NCBI RefSeq assembly: GCF_033242365.1
Contig: NZ_BTHK01000017.1
Location: 1 to 63,080, forward strand
Direction: 5' to 3'
DNA length: 63,080 nt
From: Lachnoanaerobaculum sanguinis
Lineage (GTDB): Bacteria; Bacillota; Clostridia; Lachnospirales; Lachnospiraceae
Within the stretch, counting starts at the first letter, position 1. Every line of letters starts with the position of its first letter. Position numbers and translations under genes: made by a program. The notes under the pieces were generated by a model, which ran no database searches, was not told the DNA's origin, and saw only the letters and a list, made by a program, of their open reading frames with translations. Positions 7,168-16,349 of the stretch are shown one piece after another.

Positions 7168-7392
7168 CTAAAGCAATTTTAAATTCTCTTCAAATTCCTG
7201 CTCTGTATCAACAAGTCTATATGGCTCATATTCTCCATAAGCTGACGGTCTGCTTATAGTAACCAGTTGTATATTCTCAACACCTATCTCTTTTATTATC
7301 TTTTTTTTGAAATCAACCAAATGTTGTCCATGAGAAGTCTGTAGCGCTATACTTCCTATACCGTCAGCCTTCTTTGCAACAAGATAGCACAT
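7168..7392 (-). CDS. DUF6718-like small protein
   Basis: A 74-residue cytoplasmic protein. It begins MCYLVAKK and has the strongly patterned segment LVTISRPSAYGEYEPY (about residues 42-57) seen in a family of short Firmicute proteins that I believe is DUF6718. Function unknown. GGGAGG lies 9 bases before the start. It follows the C39-like gene on the same strand, 77 bases downstream of it, and shares its terminator, so the two may form a transcription unit. Confidence 0.65.
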   Translation of the reverse strand: MCYLVAKKADGIGSIALQTSHGQHLVDFKKKIIKEIGVENIQLVTISRPSAYGEYEPYRLVDTEQEFEENLKLL

Positions 7393-7469
7393 ATTCTAAA
7401 GCCTCCCTAAATTCACTTTCTGTTATGATTTTACCATTTTCATATTCTTTTCTCAATGTAAAACCTGAA

Positions 7470-8114
7470 CTATATAAAGTACTCTATCGTCTTCTCCGGG
7501 GTCTTCTCGGTCTTCTGATTATAAAGTATTACCGCCTCACGGTTTTCAAACTTTCCAAGGGCATAAAGTACGTCATCCTCCCTGTTAAAATATCCGAAAG
7601 GCACGATACGATTATATTTTAACGGTTGATCAAGTACCAGCTCCACATCACCTTCCGGTATAAACTGTGACCAGTGCTCATCCGTAAACTCATCCTCATA
7701 GTAAGGATCAAACATATAAATATTCTTATCATCCGCACCGGTAAGCAGAGCATAATGCTGTACATCATAAAAAAGTCTTACTACCACCGCACCGCCTCTG
7801 TTGAGCGCATCATTTATACGGCTTGTTTCACCGATAAAAACCTGTTCACCTGTAATATATTCACATATGACATTGAGCTGCCTTATCTCCCTGAATCTGT
7901 TGAGCCAATTACTAAGAAACATCATTGCCATATGAGAAGTTCCGCTCTTGCCGGGATGTCCCTCATTACTGTAGCAATCAAGTGTGTAAAGCATAATGTT
8001 TCTGATAACTTCCGGCGGAATATCTTCCCTTTCAAATAGAAAGCTCAGTGCATTAAGCATTGAAGTCGGCCCGCAATCATATTCAGATAATTGATAATGT
8101 AATGGATTTTTCAT
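7470..8114 (-). CDS. C39-like cysteine peptidase family protein
   Basis: A 214-residue protein of the papain-like C39 group. The catalytic cysteine is in YDCGPTSMLNAL (Cys14), the histidine in DVQHYALLTG (about residue 120) and the aspartate in MFDPYYED. There is no signal peptide, ABC transporter domain or membrane segment, so this is the stand-alone cytoplasmic type rather than a bacteriocin exporter. Proteins of this kind are usually annotated as peptidase C39 family with unknown substrate. No bacteriocin-like precursor is visible nearby. Confidence 0.75.
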   Translation of the reverse strand: MKNPLHYQLSEYDCGPTSMLNALSFLFEREDIPPEVIRNIMLYTLDCYSNEGHPGKSGTSHMAMMFLSNWLNRFREIRQLNVICEYITGEQVFIGETSRINDALNRGGAVVVRLFYDVQHYALLTGADDKNIYMFDPYYEDEFTDEHWSQFIPEGDVELVLDQPLKYNRIVPFGYFNREDDVLYALGKFENREAVILYNQKTEKTPEKTIEYFI

Positions 8115-8212
8115 TCTACACCCTTCTTTCTATCTGCATATAGTATAAAGCTCAAATATATTACAAGCAAACTTATAATTTCCTCTTACAAGCTTTTATG
8201 CATCAACGCTTA

Positions 8213-9250
8213 TTATACAAGTTCATTTATAAATATTCCACTGATTTTATTTATAGAATCCAATGTTTTTTTTGCAGTACTTTTATCCAAAAAGTTTATA
8301 AGACTGCATTTTGTATCACTTACATATCCGAATATCCATCCGGTAAAGTCCGCTATATCAAACTCTGCAAAACCCCTATCCCCTATATCTGAAATCCTTG
8401 AAACACTTGAATGTCTCTCATCCATCTCAATTCTAAAATATCCGTTTTGTGCCTCTATAATATTGTCATTGATTTTTATAATGATATCTATAGGCTCCTT
8501 AGCTCTGAAATTTGACAAAAGCTCTACTATATCGGTAATTCTGACCATAATATTTTCCTTGCCGAACTTCCTATTTCCAAGCTTTGATGACACTATTCTC
8601 TCCTTTAACTCAAGCTTTTTGCCCCAAAAAGATTCATACGCCACTATATCATTTTCATCACTGTATATATTTATAAATCCGTCCTCGGAAGCAATCTCCT
8701 TTAGATCCCTTATAAAATAGTTTTCATCTCTATAAGTATATACATCATTATCCTTTGAAACTTCGTTATTTATAAAATCCAAAATCCTAAAAATAAGCTC
8801 TTTATCAGGCTCTTCTTTAATTACCTGCTTTTTTAGCCCTGAAAAATTTGCATTATACTCATTTTTATCCGCCACAAAGGCAAAATCAAAAGGCAAATAA
8901 TAGTCCTTATTTGCAGGTATCAGATATGTAAACGGAACATTTTCTGCATTCATATCGCAAAGTGCCTTATTTAAAAGTCTTCTCATATAGCCCTGTCGTT
9001 TAAATTCCTTTCCGGTAGCTACAGCAACTATATAATCCAAATTATAAATTTTATTAAAAACCGATATTTTATAAGGGTTCAGCATAATCATAGACCTTAC
9101 ACTCTCACCCTCTATATCTGCCAAAATTCTGTTATCTTTAAGCTTTTCCTCATAATAATAATTTACAAAGCTGTAGGAATCTTCAAAAAAAGCCTCCTTA
9201 TACAGAGGCTTTGTAAATATTTTTTCTTTTTGATTCAAATATTTTATCAT
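8213..9250 (-). CDS. Eis-like GNAT N-acetyltransferase
   Basis: A 345-residue protein with an N-terminal GNAT domain whose acetyl-CoA loop is AVATGKEFKRQGYMRRLLNK (about residues 75-94), followed by a second acetyltransferase-like half and a C-terminal SCP2-like region. This is the layout of the Eis (enhanced intracellular survival) family, whose members acetylate aminoglycosides or proteins. Substrate here unknown. The start is four bases after the stop of the DUF2156 gene, so the two are coupled, both concerned with acyl or aminoacyl transfer. Confidence 0.75.
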   Translation of the reverse strand: MIKYLNQKEKIFTKPLYKEAFFEDSYSFVNYYYEEKLKDNRILADIEGESVRSMIMLNPYKISVFNKIYNLDYIVAVATGKEFKRQGYMRRLLNKALCDMNAENVPFTYLIPANKDYYLPFDFAFVADKNEYNANFSGLKKQVIKEEPDKELIFRILDFINNEVSKDNDVYTYRDENYFIRDLKEIASEDGFINIYSDENDIVAYESFWGKKLELKERIVSSKLGNRKFGKENIMVRITDIVELLSNFRAKEPIDIIIKINDNIIEAQNGYFRIEMDERHSSVSRISDIGDRGFAEFDIADFTGWIFGYVSDTKCSLINFLDKSTAKKTLDSINKISGIFINELV

Positions 9251-9254
9251 AGTA

Positions 9255-10190
9255 TTACCTTATTTGCTCAACATAGTACTTTCTCGCATAATCCACCGGA
9301 TAATAACTCTGCTTTGCATGTCTGAGTCCCTCAAGTCCCAAATCGTCCTCACGATTTACAAGACTTACATTAGGGAATTCATTTACCAAAAACTCCTTAT
9401 TGATTGCCTGATAAAGGCCTGTGATTTCAGGATTTGCCTTTTCAATATGTATTACAGCCATGTCCTCTAATGGATTGTAGCTGCCTATCGAAAAAGCCTC
9501 CATTTTGCCGTCAATATATATCGCACCCATTCTTATATTAAGTCTGGTACAATTAAGCAAAATATCATGTATTCCCTCTACCTCAGGATCCAGATGCTGT
9601 TCAACCTCTTCTCCCTTTTGCTCTCTCCATTTATCCAAAAACTTGAACACATCATCTCTGTCTGTAGGATTACAACCAAGAGCTCTATATTCATATCTGT
9701 CACCATAATTCTTTATAAAATTATTGTAATGGTTTTTCTTTTTATGAAGCTTCTTTCCTGAAAGAGTTCTAAGTTTCTCTCCCTCATAAAGATAGTCCTT
9801 TGCATCCTCCTCAAGCCTTACGATAAACTTATCCTCCGGCAAATTCAATACTTTTATTCCTTCCTCATCCGCTAGATGAATCTTTAAGGGCAAGTTCAAT
9901 ACTTCATTAAAATACTCCACCATTAAGCCGAAGCAATATTCAAGGTCCTCTTCCTTACAAAGCGGCATAGCACAAAAAGGTCTGTCCTCATCCCCCATAA
10001 GCCATAAAAGCCCGACTTCCTCATCACCTCTCATTGCAATGGCCGCTCTTACATTATAATATTCTTTCCATATAAAGCTCTCAAGCTCTACACTGTCACA
10101 AGTTCTGTTATGCCTAAGTCCATAAAACTTGGCATACTTTGGTATATCATTCGCTTCTAATTGTTTAAAATTTAATTTTTTATAGTCCAT
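9255..10190 (-). CDS. DUF2156 protein (lysyltransferase C-domain-like)
   Basis: A 311-residue protein made of two GNAT-like halves, as in the DUF2156 domain found at the C-terminus of phosphatidylglycerol lysyltransferase. Conserved segments include GKKLHKKKNHYNNF (about residues 144-157), YIDGKMEAFSIG and LVNREDDLGLEGLRHAKQSYYP near the end. There are no membrane helices, so it is the soluble stand-alone version, whose substrate is unknown. First gene of a two-gene operon with the Eis-like transferase; divergent from chorismate mutase. Confidence 0.8.
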   Translation of the reverse strand: MDYKKLNFKQLEANDIPKYAKFYGLRHNRTCDSVELESFIWKEYYNVRAAIAMRGDEEVGLLWLMGDEDRPFCAMPLCKEEDLEYCFGLMVEYFNEVLNLPLKIHLADEEGIKVLNLPEDKFIVRLEEDAKDYLYEGEKLRTLSGKKLHKKKNHYNNFIKNYGDRYEYRALGCNPTDRDDVFKFLDKWREQKGEEVEQHLDPEVEGIHDILLNCTRLNIRMGAIYIDGKMEAFSIGSYNPLEDMAVIHIEKANPEITGLYQAINKEFLVNEFPNVSLVNREDDLGLEGLRHAKQSYYPVDYARKYYVEQIR

Positions 10191-10323
10191 AATCTAATTA
10201 TATTTATTTTTACCTTTTTGTCAAATAAAAATCCTGTGGAATATTAAAATCTCATATTTACTTTTATTCTCAAATAAGTCAAAATATATTCAGTTAAAGC
10301 TTTATTTAAATTAAGGAGTACTT

Positions 10324-10602
10324 ATGAATGAATTAGAAAATCTGCGTGAAAGAATTGATAAAATAGACAAAGAACTTATAGCGCTCTTTGAAGAGAGAAT
10401 GAATGTAGTAAATGATATTGCAGAATACAAAATAAAGAATAATCTTCCCATTCTAAATCAAAACAGAGAGGATATCGTAATATCAAAAGTAAAAGCCATC
10501 GTAAAAAATAAGGACTATACAGACAGTGCCATCGACTTTATCAAAGACATCATGGAAATCAGCAAAAAATTCCAGCAAAAGATTATCTCAAAGCAACAAT
10601 AA
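10324..10602 (+). CDS. Chorismate mutase, AroQ type
   Basis: Converts chorismate to prephenate in phenylalanine and tyrosine synthesis. The 92 residues form the all-helical AroQ fold, with the conserved N-terminal pattern LRERIDKIDKELIALFEERM (Arg and Asp of the active site) and KIKNNLPILNQNRED. It is a stand-alone single-domain enzyme, not fused to prephenate dehydratase. AAGGAG precedes the start. It is monocistronic and shares a bidirectional terminator with convergent glpK. Confidence 0.9.
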   Translation: MNELENLRERIDKIDKELIALFEERMNVVNDIAEYKIKNNLPILNQNREDIVISKVKAIVKNKDYTDSAIDFIKDIMEISKKFQQKIISKQQ

Positions 10603-10607
10603 AATTT

Positions 10608-10643
10608 AAAGGCATTGACCTGTTTTAAAATCAATGCCTTTTT
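10608..10643. terminator. Bidirectional terminator between chorismate mutase and glpK
   Basis: AAAGGCATTGA (10608-10618) pairs perfectly with TCAATGCCTTT (10631-10641), and T-runs follow in both directions. It serves the two convergent genes. Confidence 0.9.
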
Positions 10644-10644
10644 T

Positions 10645-12141
10645 CTAATCTTCCTTTTCCCATCCGAAGGCATACTTCACAGCCTTTTTCCACATTCTTA
10701 TCTTCTCTTTTCTGACTTCTTCACAAAGATTCGGTGTAAATACTCTGTCAATACTCCTGCTACCCTTTATATCCTCTATACTATTCCAAAATCCGACAGC
10801 AAGTCCTGCCAGATATGCAACACCAAGCGCTGTAGTCTCCACACATTTCGGTCGCTCCACACGCACATTACAAAAATCCGCTTGAGTCTGCATCAAAAAG
10901 TCATTGGTACTTGCACCTCCGTCCACATTCAATAAACTTAAAACTATACCCGAATCCTTCTCCATCACATCAAGTACATCTCTCACCTGATAAGCCATAG
11001 ACTCCAATGTAGCCCTGATTATATGATATTTATTAACACCTCTGGTAATACCGACAATAGTACCTCTGGCATATTGATCCCAATAAGGTGCACCAAGTCC
11101 TGTAAAAGCCGGAACAACATAGCAACCGTTTGTATCTTCAACCTTCATTGCCATATATTCTGAATCTTCGGATGAATCTATCAGACGCATTTCATCCCTA
11201 AGCCACTGTATCGAAGCTCCCGCTACAAATACGGAACCCTCAAGGGCGTAGTTCACCTTTCCGCCAAGTCCCCAGGCAATAGTCGTTACCAGTCCGTTAT
11301 CGGATTTAACAGGCTTTTCACCTGTATTCATAAGCAGAAAGCAACCTGTGCCATAGGTACTCTTTGCCTCCCCCATCTCAAAACAGGTCTGTCCAAAGAG
11401 TGCCGCCTGCTGATCTCCTGCCACACCGGCAATCGGAATACTTTGTCCAAAAAATGATGAGTCCGACTCACCGTAAATACATGAAGACTCCTTCACCTGT
11501 GGCAGCATTGACTTTGGAATATCAAGCAGATCAAGTATCTCCTCATCCCATTCCAAGGTATGTATATTAAAAAGCATGGTTCTTGAAGCATTTGAATAAT
11601 CGGTAACATGTACCTTACCGTTTGTAAGTTTCCAAATAAGCCATGTATCTACCGTACCGAAAAGTAACTTTCCCTCTTTCGCCTTTTGTCTTGCACCTTC
11701 CACATTGTCAAGTATCCACTTTATCTTTGTTCCTGAAAAATATGCATCAATCATCAGACCTGTTTTATCACGAATCATATCGGAATATCCGCTGTTCTTT
11801 AACTCATTACAATAATCTGCAGTCCTTCTGCATTGCCAAACTATTGCTCTATACACAGGAATACCTGTTTCCTTATCCCAAACTATTGTAGTTTCTCTTT
11901 GATTTGTGATACCGATACCTGCAATATCCAAGGCACTTATTCCAAGCCTTGCCATAGCTTCCACAGCTACACTAATCTGTGTAGACCATATAGCATCAGC
12001 ATTGTGCTCTACCCAACCGGCCTTTGGATAATGCTGTGTCAGCTCCTTTTGTGCCACCTCACATATCTCACCTTTTCGATTGAATATGATACATCTGCTG
12101 CTTGTAGTGCCTGCATCAAAGGCCATAATATACTCAGCCAT
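10645..12141 (-). CDS. glpK: Glycerol kinase
   Basis: Phosphorylates glycerol to glycerol 3-phosphate with ATP in the cytoplasm. The 498-residue FGGY-family protein has the phosphate loop DAGTTSSRCIIF at residues 8-19, the glycerol-binding segments NQRETT and WQCRRTADYC, and the second nucleotide motif GVAGDQQAALFGQ. Length is standard. The start follows AAGGAAG. No glpF or glpD is adjacent. The gene sits directly downstream of the toxin-like island, whose last gene remnant lies in its upstream spacer, so its native promoter region may have been altered. Confidence 0.95.
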   Translation of the reverse strand: MAEYIMAFDAGTTSSRCIIFNRKGEICEVAQKELTQHYPKAGWVEHNADAIWSTQISVAVEAMARLGISALDIAGIGITNQRETTIVWDKETGIPVYRAIVWQCRRTADYCNELKNSGYSDMIRDKTGLMIDAYFSGTKIKWILDNVEGARQKAKEGKLLFGTVDTWLIWKLTNGKVHVTDYSNASRTMLFNIHTLEWDEEILDLLDIPKSMLPQVKESSCIYGESDSSFFGQSIPIAGVAGDQQAALFGQTCFEMGEAKSTYGTGCFLLMNTGEKPVKSDNGLVTTIAWGLGGKVNYALEGSVFVAGASIQWLRDEMRLIDSSEDSEYMAMKVEDTNGCYVVPAFTGLGAPYWDQYARGTIVGITRGVNKYHIIRATLESMAYQVRDVLDVMEKDSGIVLSLLNVDGGASTNDFLMQTQADFCNVRVERPKCVETTALGVAYLAGLAVGFWNSIEDIKGSRSIDRVFTPNLCEEVRKEKIRMWKKAVKYAFGWEKED

Positions 12142-12161
12142 AATTTTCTTCCTTTACATTA

Positions 12162-12218
12162 CTATTCTCTTTTTAACGGTTCTCTTTTGCTCAAGTCTTT
12201 TACAATTATTTCTAACTG
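12162..12218 (-). pseudogene. Detached C-terminal tail of the family-C gene
   Basis: Minus-strand codons read IIVKDLSKREPLKRE before a TAG, matching the end of the family-C paralogue at 13628-15025 (ITEDLSKEEPLHKKD). The neighbouring family-C gene at 12283 stops earlier, so its last residues were cut off by a small rearrangement of about 65 bases and remain as this untranslated tail. Confidence 0.55.
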
Positions 12219-12282
12219 CTATGTGTCTTCCATTTCCAATACTTCATCAACTCTATCCTTTTATTTTTATCAGTATTATATC

Positions 12283-13566
12283 TTAATAATACCCAACTTC
12301 AAAAAGTTCATATACCATACTGTTTATTTCATCTATCCTCTCACCAAAATCTTCTTCACTTATAGGATTATCCGGATCATAACCCACTTTATCCCTTTCC
12401 TCCTCATATTCGCCTCCGGGCAGAAAATACTCATTAAACCTGTCAATATATCTTTTAGTGTCCATATCTTCAATGTTATAAATTTTATACATAGGATAAA
12501 ATCCATAGCTAAAGCCTTCCGGTGTGTGTATATCAATATCATATACAATCACATTGGTACCCCACAGTTCAAATTCTCTCGATAACATATTTAAGTCAAA
12601 TAACTTATCCACAACTTTACCGACCACAGATGGTGCTACATATTTCATAACATCAAATTTTTCTACATGTCCTATCACCGGATGCTTTACACGCATATTT
12701 AAATTCTTATATCTGCCATATATACTTATATTTCCAAAATTTATAAATGACTTATATTTTTTATAACTTAATACAATATCATAATCTTCTTTGACAGCTT
12801 TCACAATATACTTATTTTTACTATTACCTATAGTCGGTCTTATTCCCAACAGATTGCCGTCAAAATATGAAAGACTTGAGAATGTCTGCAATAACTGTAT
12901 CATATTACTGTAATGTATTCTGTCCACAAGATTATCATCACTGTCACCTCCCACATTAAGCTTGCCGGCACGATCTGTTGTATACTTGCTTAAAGTTTCA
13001 AATGATTCAATAATTCTTTCCAGCTTCCCGTTCTTTTTATAGAGCTTATTTCCGATATCAATATATCTTTTGTATCCAAGGAATCCATAGTCTCTGTCAT
13101 AGCAGTGTTCAAGAACATTATTAAGCAGTTCCGTGTCATTACCAAGGCTTTCTATTAGGCAACCGTCCACTATCAAGTACTCCATCATAGTCTTTTTATC
13201 ATCCCCTACATCTTTAGACATGATATCCTCTACGACAGCCTTTGCTCCACCCTCATCATATATACCTTTAAGTTCCTTCAGCCTTGTATCACACTCACTG
13301 TCATCCTTTGCATAATAACTTGCCACCGCCCAGATATCTTTCACGTCACAATCTGTCGGTATATCCACCAAATACTTAAACTTATCTATACTGTGATATC
13401 CGGTCTCGTCCTTATTATATCTCTCGCCTTTCCATATAATTTGGTTTACATTTGTATTTTTGCTTGAAGTACACATATCATAGAATCCTGTCAGCACATT
13501 GACTACGCATACAATCAGTATAAACCTAAGCAACCAATATATCCGCTTTTTATACTCTAATTTCAT
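12283..13566 (-). CDS. Family-C membrane-anchored protein, copy 1 (shortened)
   Basis: I do not recognise the family. The 427 residues start with a short basic segment and one transmembrane helix (about residues 9-28, RIYWLLRFILIVCVVNVLTG), so most of the protein should lie outside the cell. The first 200 residues are nearly identical to the next gene upstream (13628-15025); the C-terminal half has diverged, with the acidic segment VGYDPDNPISEEDFGERIDE retained. It ends about 20 residues earlier than the paralogue, and its lost tail is at 12162-12218. As a tandem, divergent copy at the end of an Rhs island it could be an immunity or accessory protein; that is inference. Confidence 0.75.
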   Translation of the reverse strand: MKLEYKKRIYWLLRFILIVCVVNVLTGFYDMCTSSKNTNVNQIIWKGERYNKDETGYHSIDKFKYLVDIPTDCDVKDIWAVASYYAKDDSECDTRLKELKGIYDEGGAKAVVEDIMSKDVGDDKKTMMEYLIVDGCLIESLGNDTELLNNVLEHCYDRDYGFLGYKRYIDIGNKLYKKNGKLERIIESFETLSKYTTDRAGKLNVGGDSDDNLVDRIHYSNMIQLLQTFSSLSYFDGNLLGIRPTIGNSKNKYIVKAVKEDYDIVLSYKKYKSFINFGNISIYGRYKNLNMRVKHPVIGHVEKFDVMKYVAPSVVGKVVDKLFDLNMLSREFELWGTNVIVYDIDIHTPEGFSYGFYPMYKIYNIEDMDTKRYIDRFNEYFLPGGEYEEERDKVGYDPDNPISEEDFGERIDEINSMVYELFEVGYY

Positions 13567-13589
13567 CTATGTCTCTCCTTACCGTAAAA

Positions 13590-13616
13590 ACCAGTCTATA
13601 AATACTATTGCTCTCG
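13590..13616 (-). pseudogene. 3' end remnant of a family-B gene
   Basis: This stretch is almost identical to the last nine codons of the family-B gene at 15050-15514 (RAIVFID and stop), including the spacer that follows. It shows that the tandem duplication that gave two family-C genes copied a unit beginning in the 3' end of the family-B gene. Confidence 0.6.
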
Positions 13617-13627
13617 ATCAATCCCTT

Positions 13628-15025
13628 TTAATCTTTCTTATGTAACGGTTCCTCTTTACTCAAATCTTCTGTAATATCACTTATACTGAGATAAAACCCT
13701 ACTTCAGGTAATTCATAATATTTTTCTTTCATATTGCCAAGTTCCTCTATCCTCTCACCAAAATTTTCCAATGTTAACGGATTATTTTCATCGTAGCCTA
13801 CATCATCTGCAAACTCTCCAAAATAACCACCCTTTGAAAAATTTGTATTAAAGTTTTTTATGGCTTCTACTGTATCTATATAGTGACTGTCAGGAGATGC
13901 AACTAAATTGTATATATCAAAGTAACTATACACCGGAAGCACAGGATAAAATCCGTAGCTTATTCCCTCAAGTGTATGCACATCTGTATCATATACCAGT
14001 GTATAGGTACCACATAGTCTAAAAACTATTGATAAACATTCTAAACTAATTAAATTATCAGCCACTATATTACCTGTAGGATCTTTGTCATATAAATATT
14101 TAAAAACATCATCATAATTTAAATTTCTAATTTTTACATCTTCTATCACCATATTTAAATCCTTATATCTTCCGTATATACTGATATGTCCAAGGCCTAT
14201 AAATGATTTATATTTTTTATAACTTAAAATAATATCATAATGTTTTGTTATAGCCGCCTTCACAACATATTTCTTATTATCCATCCCGGGATATGATTTT
14301 GCCACTAAAAGATTATCGTCAAAATATGATAAGCTTGAGAATGTCTGAAACAGTTGTATCATACGATGATAGTATACCGTTTCAGTTGCACTTTCATCCC
14401 CATCTTCTGATTTGGGCATCACAATTGCACGATCAATTGTATATTTACTTAAAGTTTCAAATGCTTCAATGATTCTTTCAAGCTTCCCGTTCTTTTTATA
14501 GAGCTTATTTCCGATATCAATATATCTTTTGTATCCAAGGAATCCATAGTCTCTGTCATAGCAATGTTCAAGGACACTATTAAGCAGTTCCGTGTCGTTA
14601 CCAGGACTTTCTATTAGGCAACCGTCCACTATCAGGTACTCCATCATAGTCTTTTTATCATCTCCAATATCTTTAGACATGATATCCTCTACAATAGCCT
14701 TTGCTCCCCCTTCATCATATATATTCTTAAGTTCCTTCAGTCTTGTATCACACTCACTGTCATCCTTTGCATAATAACTTGCCACCGCCCAAATATCTTT
14801 TACATCACAATCTGTCGGTATATCCACCAAATATTTAATCTCATCTATACTGTGATATCCGGTCTCGCCCTTATTATATCTCTCGCCTTTCCATATGATT
14901 TGGTTTGCATTTGCATTTTTGATTGTAGTACACATCTCATAAAATCCGGTCAGCACATTGACTACACATACAATCAGTATAAACCTAAGCAACCAATATA
15001 TCCGCTTTTTATACTCTAATTTCAT
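13628..15025 (-). CDS. Family-C membrane-anchored protein, copy 2
   Basis: The 465-residue full-length paralogue of 12283-13566. It has the same N-terminal transmembrane helix (about residues 9-28) and extracellular domain; residues 1-195 match with few changes, whereas the middle (about 200-350) differs strongly, as expected if that part contacts a variable partner. The C-terminal segment NFNTNFSKGGYFGEFADDVG also survives as a remnant at 23216-23357. No known catalytic motif was seen. It is 24 bases downstream of the family-B gene and reads in the same direction as the whole island. Confidence 0.75.
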   Translation of the reverse strand: MKLEYKKRIYWLLRFILIVCVVNVLTGFYEMCTTIKNANANQIIWKGERYNKGETGYHSIDEIKYLVDIPTDCDVKDIWAVASYYAKDDSECDTRLKELKNIYDEGGAKAIVEDIMSKDIGDDKKTMMEYLIVDGCLIESPGNDTELLNSVLEHCYDRDYGFLGYKRYIDIGNKLYKKNGKLERIIEAFETLSKYTIDRAIVMPKSEDGDESATETVYYHRMIQLFQTFSSLSYFDDNLLVAKSYPGMDNKKYVVKAAITKHYDIILSYKKYKSFIGLGHISIYGRYKDLNMVIEDVKIRNLNYDDVFKYLYDKDPTGNIVADNLISLECLSIVFRLCGTYTLVYDTDVHTLEGISYGFYPVLPVYSYFDIYNLVASPDSHYIDTVEAIKNFNTNFSKGGYFGEFADDVGYDENNPLTLENFGERIEELGNMKEKYYELPEVGFYLSISDITEDLSKEEPLHKKD

Positions 15026-15049
15026 CTATGTCTCTCCTAACCGTAAAAA

Positions 15050-15514
15050 CTAGTCTATAAAAACTATTGCTCTCGGACATTCGTTCTTCACACTCTTATC
15101 TGCGTTAAGATGATATAACTGTACCCTTCTAAGCTTATTAAAATCCCTTACTTTATTTAGATTATCAAGGACATGTTCCTCATTATACATACCGATATCT
15201 TCCTCATTATCGCCCATATATGTCAAGATAATTGTCTCAACATTCTTGAAATATTCAAGGTCACTTACATCCTTAACATGGTAGTCCTTAAAATTGATTG
15301 ATAAGAAGTTCATCTTCTTTAAATCCTTTTTCCAAATGATACCCTTGATAGGCTTCTCTCTTTTATGTGCCAGAGACATACGGTTTTTACCCATAGTATC
15401 TCTTACCGCTCTAAGAAACTCCGCATCCTTAAAAAAAGCTATTCTGCTCACCACAATCATACATATTATTGTAAATATTCCCAAGTAAAATGATAATGTA
15501 TAATTCATTTCCAT
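15050..15514 (-). CDS. Family-B membrane-anchored LRR-like protein, copy 1
   Basis: A 154-residue protein with one N-terminal membrane helix (about residues 7-25), then the family signature IAFFKDAEFLRAVRDT, GIIWKKDL and a C-terminal pattern of short strands (FKNVETIILTY, LRRVQLYHLNA, RAIVFID) that resembles two or three leucine-rich repeats. Three further copies lie at 21365, 22742 and 23372; this one is the most divergent. Function unknown. The repeated copies and the position beside an Rhs gene suggest a surface-exposed binding or immunity protein, which is inference. Confidence 0.7.
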   Translation of the reverse strand: MEMNYTLSFYLGIFTIICMIVVSRIAFFKDAEFLRAVRDTMGKNRMSLAHKREKPIKGIIWKKDLKKMNFLSINFKDYHVKDVSDLEYFKNVETIILTYMGDNEEDIGMYNEEHVLDNLNKVRDFNKLRRVQLYHLNADKSVKNECPRAIVFID

Positions 15515-15604
15515 ATTTCCTTTCCGTTAAACTTCTCTTGCAGACTTACCATATTGTTTGTGTATTAAGAGGACTCTATACTTTTACTTATTGAAAGATT
15601 ATAA

Positions 15605-16177
15605 TCATCGTCCAAATGCATATATATCATACCCATCTTTTTCTTTATCTACATTTTCCTTATTAAAACCTTCATAACCCATTGCAAGTATAGAAATTCC
15701 AACATTATTTTCGTGAAAATCATCTACAGGTACTATTACCATAGCAATCATTAAGCTTGGTCTATGTACTTCTCCCTCCTTAGGGTCTGCAAACTCTATA
15801 GTGGTATTGGCATATACCTCTTTATAGATTTTACCCCTATCAGATCTTGATTGATAATTGTTATCTTCATTAAGCTTATACCTTATTATGGAAGACGGCC
15901 ATGTTTCATTTTCTCTGATAATTCTGTCTATCTGTTCATCAAAATTATCTATCTTACTCCTTGCATGCTCGGGAAATAAACTCGCTAATAGTTCTCTATC
16001 ATTAGTGTTCAATGCTCTTATTATCTTTTCTATATACTCATTTACTACTACAGCCTCGCCATATATGTAGTTATCTAATTTATCAGAGTCATGTACATAT
16101 CTTGCAACCTTAACTACTGAGGTACATCCTGTAAGCAAACTTAATATTAACATGCTTATCAATATTTTAATTTTCAT
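15605..16177 (-). CDS. DUF5104-like lipoprotein, copy 1
   Basis: An exported lipoprotein with a short basic start, a hydrophobic stretch and the lipobox LLTGC (Cys at about residue 18 of the 190). The start is placed at 16177 because GGAGG lies just upstream; a longer frame to 16201 reads through that site. The mature part (NTNDRELLASLFPEHARSKI and the segment VHRPSLMIAMVIVPVDDFHE) resembles DUF5104 proteins of Clostridia, an NTF2-like fold of unknown role. It is about 80% identical to the gene at 17251-17823. The mature protein would sit on the outer face of the membrane. Confidence 0.7.
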   Translation of the reverse strand: MKIKILISMLILSLLTGCTSVVKVARYVHDSDKLDNYIYGEAVVVNEYIEKIIRALNTNDRELLASLFPEHARSKIDNFDEQIDRIIRENETWPSSIIRYKLNEDNNYQSRSDRGKIYKEVYANTTIEFADPKEGEVHRPSLMIAMVIVPVDDFHENNVGISILAMGYEGFNKENVDKEKDGYDIYAFGR

Positions 16178-16349
16178 TAATTTTTGTTTCCTCCTTCCCA
16201 CATTTTATTAAAGTCAACCATTCATACCATTATTAAATTCTTAAAATATATTTCAATCCTTTATTTAAACTATGTATCTGATATTACTTAACATATTATT
16301 TCTATATTAACAGAACTCCTATGTCTTTTTCATAGGAGTTCTAAAAGAC

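Noticed and set aside
7470..8114. Bacteriocin export system suggested by the C39-like peptidase
   Set aside because: The protein lacks ABC and membrane domains and no double-glycine precursor gene is nearby.
11833..12585. A 250-codon plus-strand ORF
   Set aside because: It is antisense to glpK and the family-C gene, has no ribosome binding site, and its composition (Cys, Ser, Ile, Tyr rich) is typical of a shadow frame.
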